Origin: Rhizobium sp. CF080
Lineage (GTDB): Bacteria > Pseudomonadota > Alphaproteobacteria > Rhizobiales > Rhizobiaceae
Assembly: GCF_000282095.2 (NCBI RefSeq)
Contig: NZ_AKKC02000008.1
Span: forward strand, 558,001 to 622,000
DNA length: 64,000 nt
Direction of reading: 5' to 3'
Part shown: positions 61,340-64,000 of the stretch, in pieces
Layout: every line of letters starts with the position of its first letter
Numbering within the stretch: position 1 is the first letter of the stretch
The notes under the pieces: model-generated
The model's input: the letters and a program-made list of their open reading frames with translations, nothing else
Database searches by the model: none
What the model was told of the DNA's origin: nothing
Program-made: the position numbers and the translations under genes

Positions 61340-62503
61340 ATGCCGGTCATCAATCGCGTCGCCGAAATGCAGGATCAGGTTGCCGAATGGAGGCGCCATA
61401 TCCACGAGAATCCGGAGCTGCTCTACGACGTCCACGAGACCTCGAAATTTGTCGCCGAGAAGCTGCGGGCCTTCGGCTGCGACATCGTCGAGACCGGCAT
61501 CGGCAGGACCGGTGTCGTGGCAATCATCAAGGGCAGCCAGGGCGACGGTCCGGTCATCGGTTTCCGCGCCGACATGGACGCGCTGCCGATTCTCGAGACC
61601 TCCGGCAAGCCCTGGGCTTCCAAGACGCCCGGCAAGGCGCATTCCTGCGGCCATGACGGCCACACCGCCATGCTGCTCGGCGCAGCACAATACCTTGCCG
61701 AAACCCGCAATTTCAAAGGCTCGGTCGCGGTGATCTTCCAGCCGGCGGAAGAAGGCGGCGCCGGCGCGCTCGCCATGATCAACGACGGCATGATGGAGAA
61801 ATTCGGCATCAAGGAAGTTTACGGCATGCATAACGAGCCGCGGCTTCCGGTCGGCAATTTCGCCATCCGCAAGGGCGGCATCATGGCGGCGGCCGACACG
61901 TTCGAGATCACCGTCCACGGCCGCGGCAGCCATGCCGCCCAGCCGCACAATTCGATCGACCCGATCCTGATCTCCTCGCATATCGTGCTGGCGCTGCAGT
62001 CGATCGTGTCGCGAGAGACCGATCCCCTGAAGTCGCTCGTCGTCACCGTCGCCTCCATCCATGGCGGCGAGGCGAGCAATGTCATCCCGGCCTTTGTGAA
62101 GATGACCGGTACGGTGCGCACGCTGCTGCCGGAAACGCGTGATTTCGCCGAAAAGCGCCTGAGCGAAGTGGCGCAATCGACCGCGATCGCACATGGCGCC
62201 ACGGCCGACGTCATGTATCGCCGCGGGTATCCGGTCACCTTCAACCACGATAACGAGACCGATTTTGCGGCCGAGATCGCCGGCAAGGTCGCCGGGCCGA
62301 AGGCCGTGCTGACCGGCATGGCGCCGCATATGGGCGCGGAAGACTTTTCCTACATGCTGGAAAAGCGCCCCGGCGCCTTCATCTTCATCGGCAATGGCGA
62401 TACCGCGAGCCTCCACAACGCGGCTTATGACTTCAACGACGAGGCTATCCCCTTTGGCGTCAGCTATTGGGTCACGCTTGCCGAAACCGCGCTCGCCGCC
62501 TGA
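61340..62503 (+). CDS. M20 family amidohydrolase (hippurate hydrolase-like)
   Basis: A 387-residue zinc-dependent amidohydrolase. The pattern HIHENPELLYDVHETSKFVA, GFRADMDALPILE, CGHDGHTAMLLGAA, QPAEEGGAGALAMI and MGAEDFSYMLEK gives the metal ligands and catalytic Glu of the AbgB/HipO/IAA-amino acid hydrolase group. ATG 61340 follows GAGGT; the open frame from 61271 is not supported. It is followed after 14 bp by the double ATPase gene. It would hydrolyse an N-acyl amino acid imported by this system. Confidence 0.9.
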   Translation: MPVINRVAEMQDQVAEWRRHIHENPELLYDVHETSKFVAEKLRAFGCDIVETGIGRTGVVAIIKGSQGDGPVIGFRADMDALPILETSGKPWASKTPGKAHSCGHDGHTAMLLGAAQYLAETRNFKGSVAVIFQPAEEGGAGALAMINDGMMEKFGIKEVYGMHNEPRLPVGNFAIRKGGIMAAADTFEITVHGRGSHAAQPHNSIDPILISSHIVLALQSIVSRETDPLKSLVVTVASIHGGEASNVIPAFVKMTGTVRTLLPETRDFAEKRLSEVAQSTAIAHGATADVMYRRGYPVTFNHDNETDFAAEIAGKVAGPKAVLTGMAPHMGAEDFSYMLEKRPGAFIFIGNGDTASLHNAAYDFNDEAIPFGVSYWVTLAETALAA

Positions 62504-62517
62504 ACCAGGAGATCTCC

Positions 62518-64000
<1,483 letters not shown>

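Overview
The window looks like chromosome or megaplasmid of a Rhizobiaceae member (Rhizobium/Agrobacterium/Neorhizobium type). The evidence is uniformly GC-rich coding DNA, many ABC uptake systems, a phyR-nepR-ecfG general stress response (GSR) locus, EcfG-type promoters (GGAAC-N16-CGTT), and 131-bp RIME-like palindromic intergenic elements typical of rhizobia. I saw no rRNA, tRNA, CRISPR array, transposase or phage gene. The only clearly AT-rich gene is a small secreted hypothetical at 28114-28794.

Layout, left to right. (1) 1-8011: a truncated two-PAS hybrid histidine kinase on the minus strand with an elaborate duplicated leader; a TetR regulator with an RND efflux pair (adaptor and permease); a LysR regulator. 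(2) 8193-16720: a branched-chain amino acid type ABC transporter (binding protein, two ATPases, two permeases) followed by a GMC oxidoreductase, 3-hydroxyisobutyryl-CoA hydrolase and 3-hydroxyisobutyrate dehydrogenase. This looks like an uptake and valine-type catabolic unit under the divergent LysR. (3) 16845-30260: a DUF1059 protein, a sulfate ABC transporter (binding protein-cysTWA), an AlkC-like DNA glycosylase, an XRE-cupin regulator with an aldehyde dehydrogenase, a VOC/SRPBCC pair, glutaryl-CoA dehydrogenase with a divergent LysR, the AT-rich hypothetical and an amidase. (4) 30414-39943: a LacI-led operon combining a spermidine/iron-type ABC transporter with nucleoside hydrolase, adenine deaminase and a phosphoribosyltransferase (purine nucleoside salvage), then a membrane dipeptidase. 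(5) 39991-51291: a complete dipeptide/oligopeptide ABC system, a LysR, then a second system with binding protein and permeases but no ATPase, ending in an amidase.

(6) 51340-57240: a stress island containing DUF883 and holin-like membrane proteins, a Crp/Fnr regulator, an orphan receiver protein, ecfG-nepR divergent from phyR, DUF1328, an HWE-type histidine kinase and CsbD. Perfect or near-perfect EcfG promoters precede the DUF883 gene, nepR-ecfG, phyR, the DUF1328 gene and csbD. A further near match precedes the PAS kinase at the left edge. (7) 57298-64000: a third peptide-type ABC system, with binding protein and permeases on the minus strand and an M20 amidohydrolase plus a fused double ATPase (cut by the window end) divergently on the plus strand.

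Two themes deserve attention. First, the kinase leader at 1772-1928 carries a tandemly duplicated hairpin/Shine-Dalgarno/AUG module. The upstream copy encodes a 29-codon ORF whose stop overlaps the kinase start, and the two stems differ by a compensatory base-pair change. Second, palindromic elements (three RIME-like, one 14-bp stem) sit inside four of the ABC operons immediately before a permease gene.
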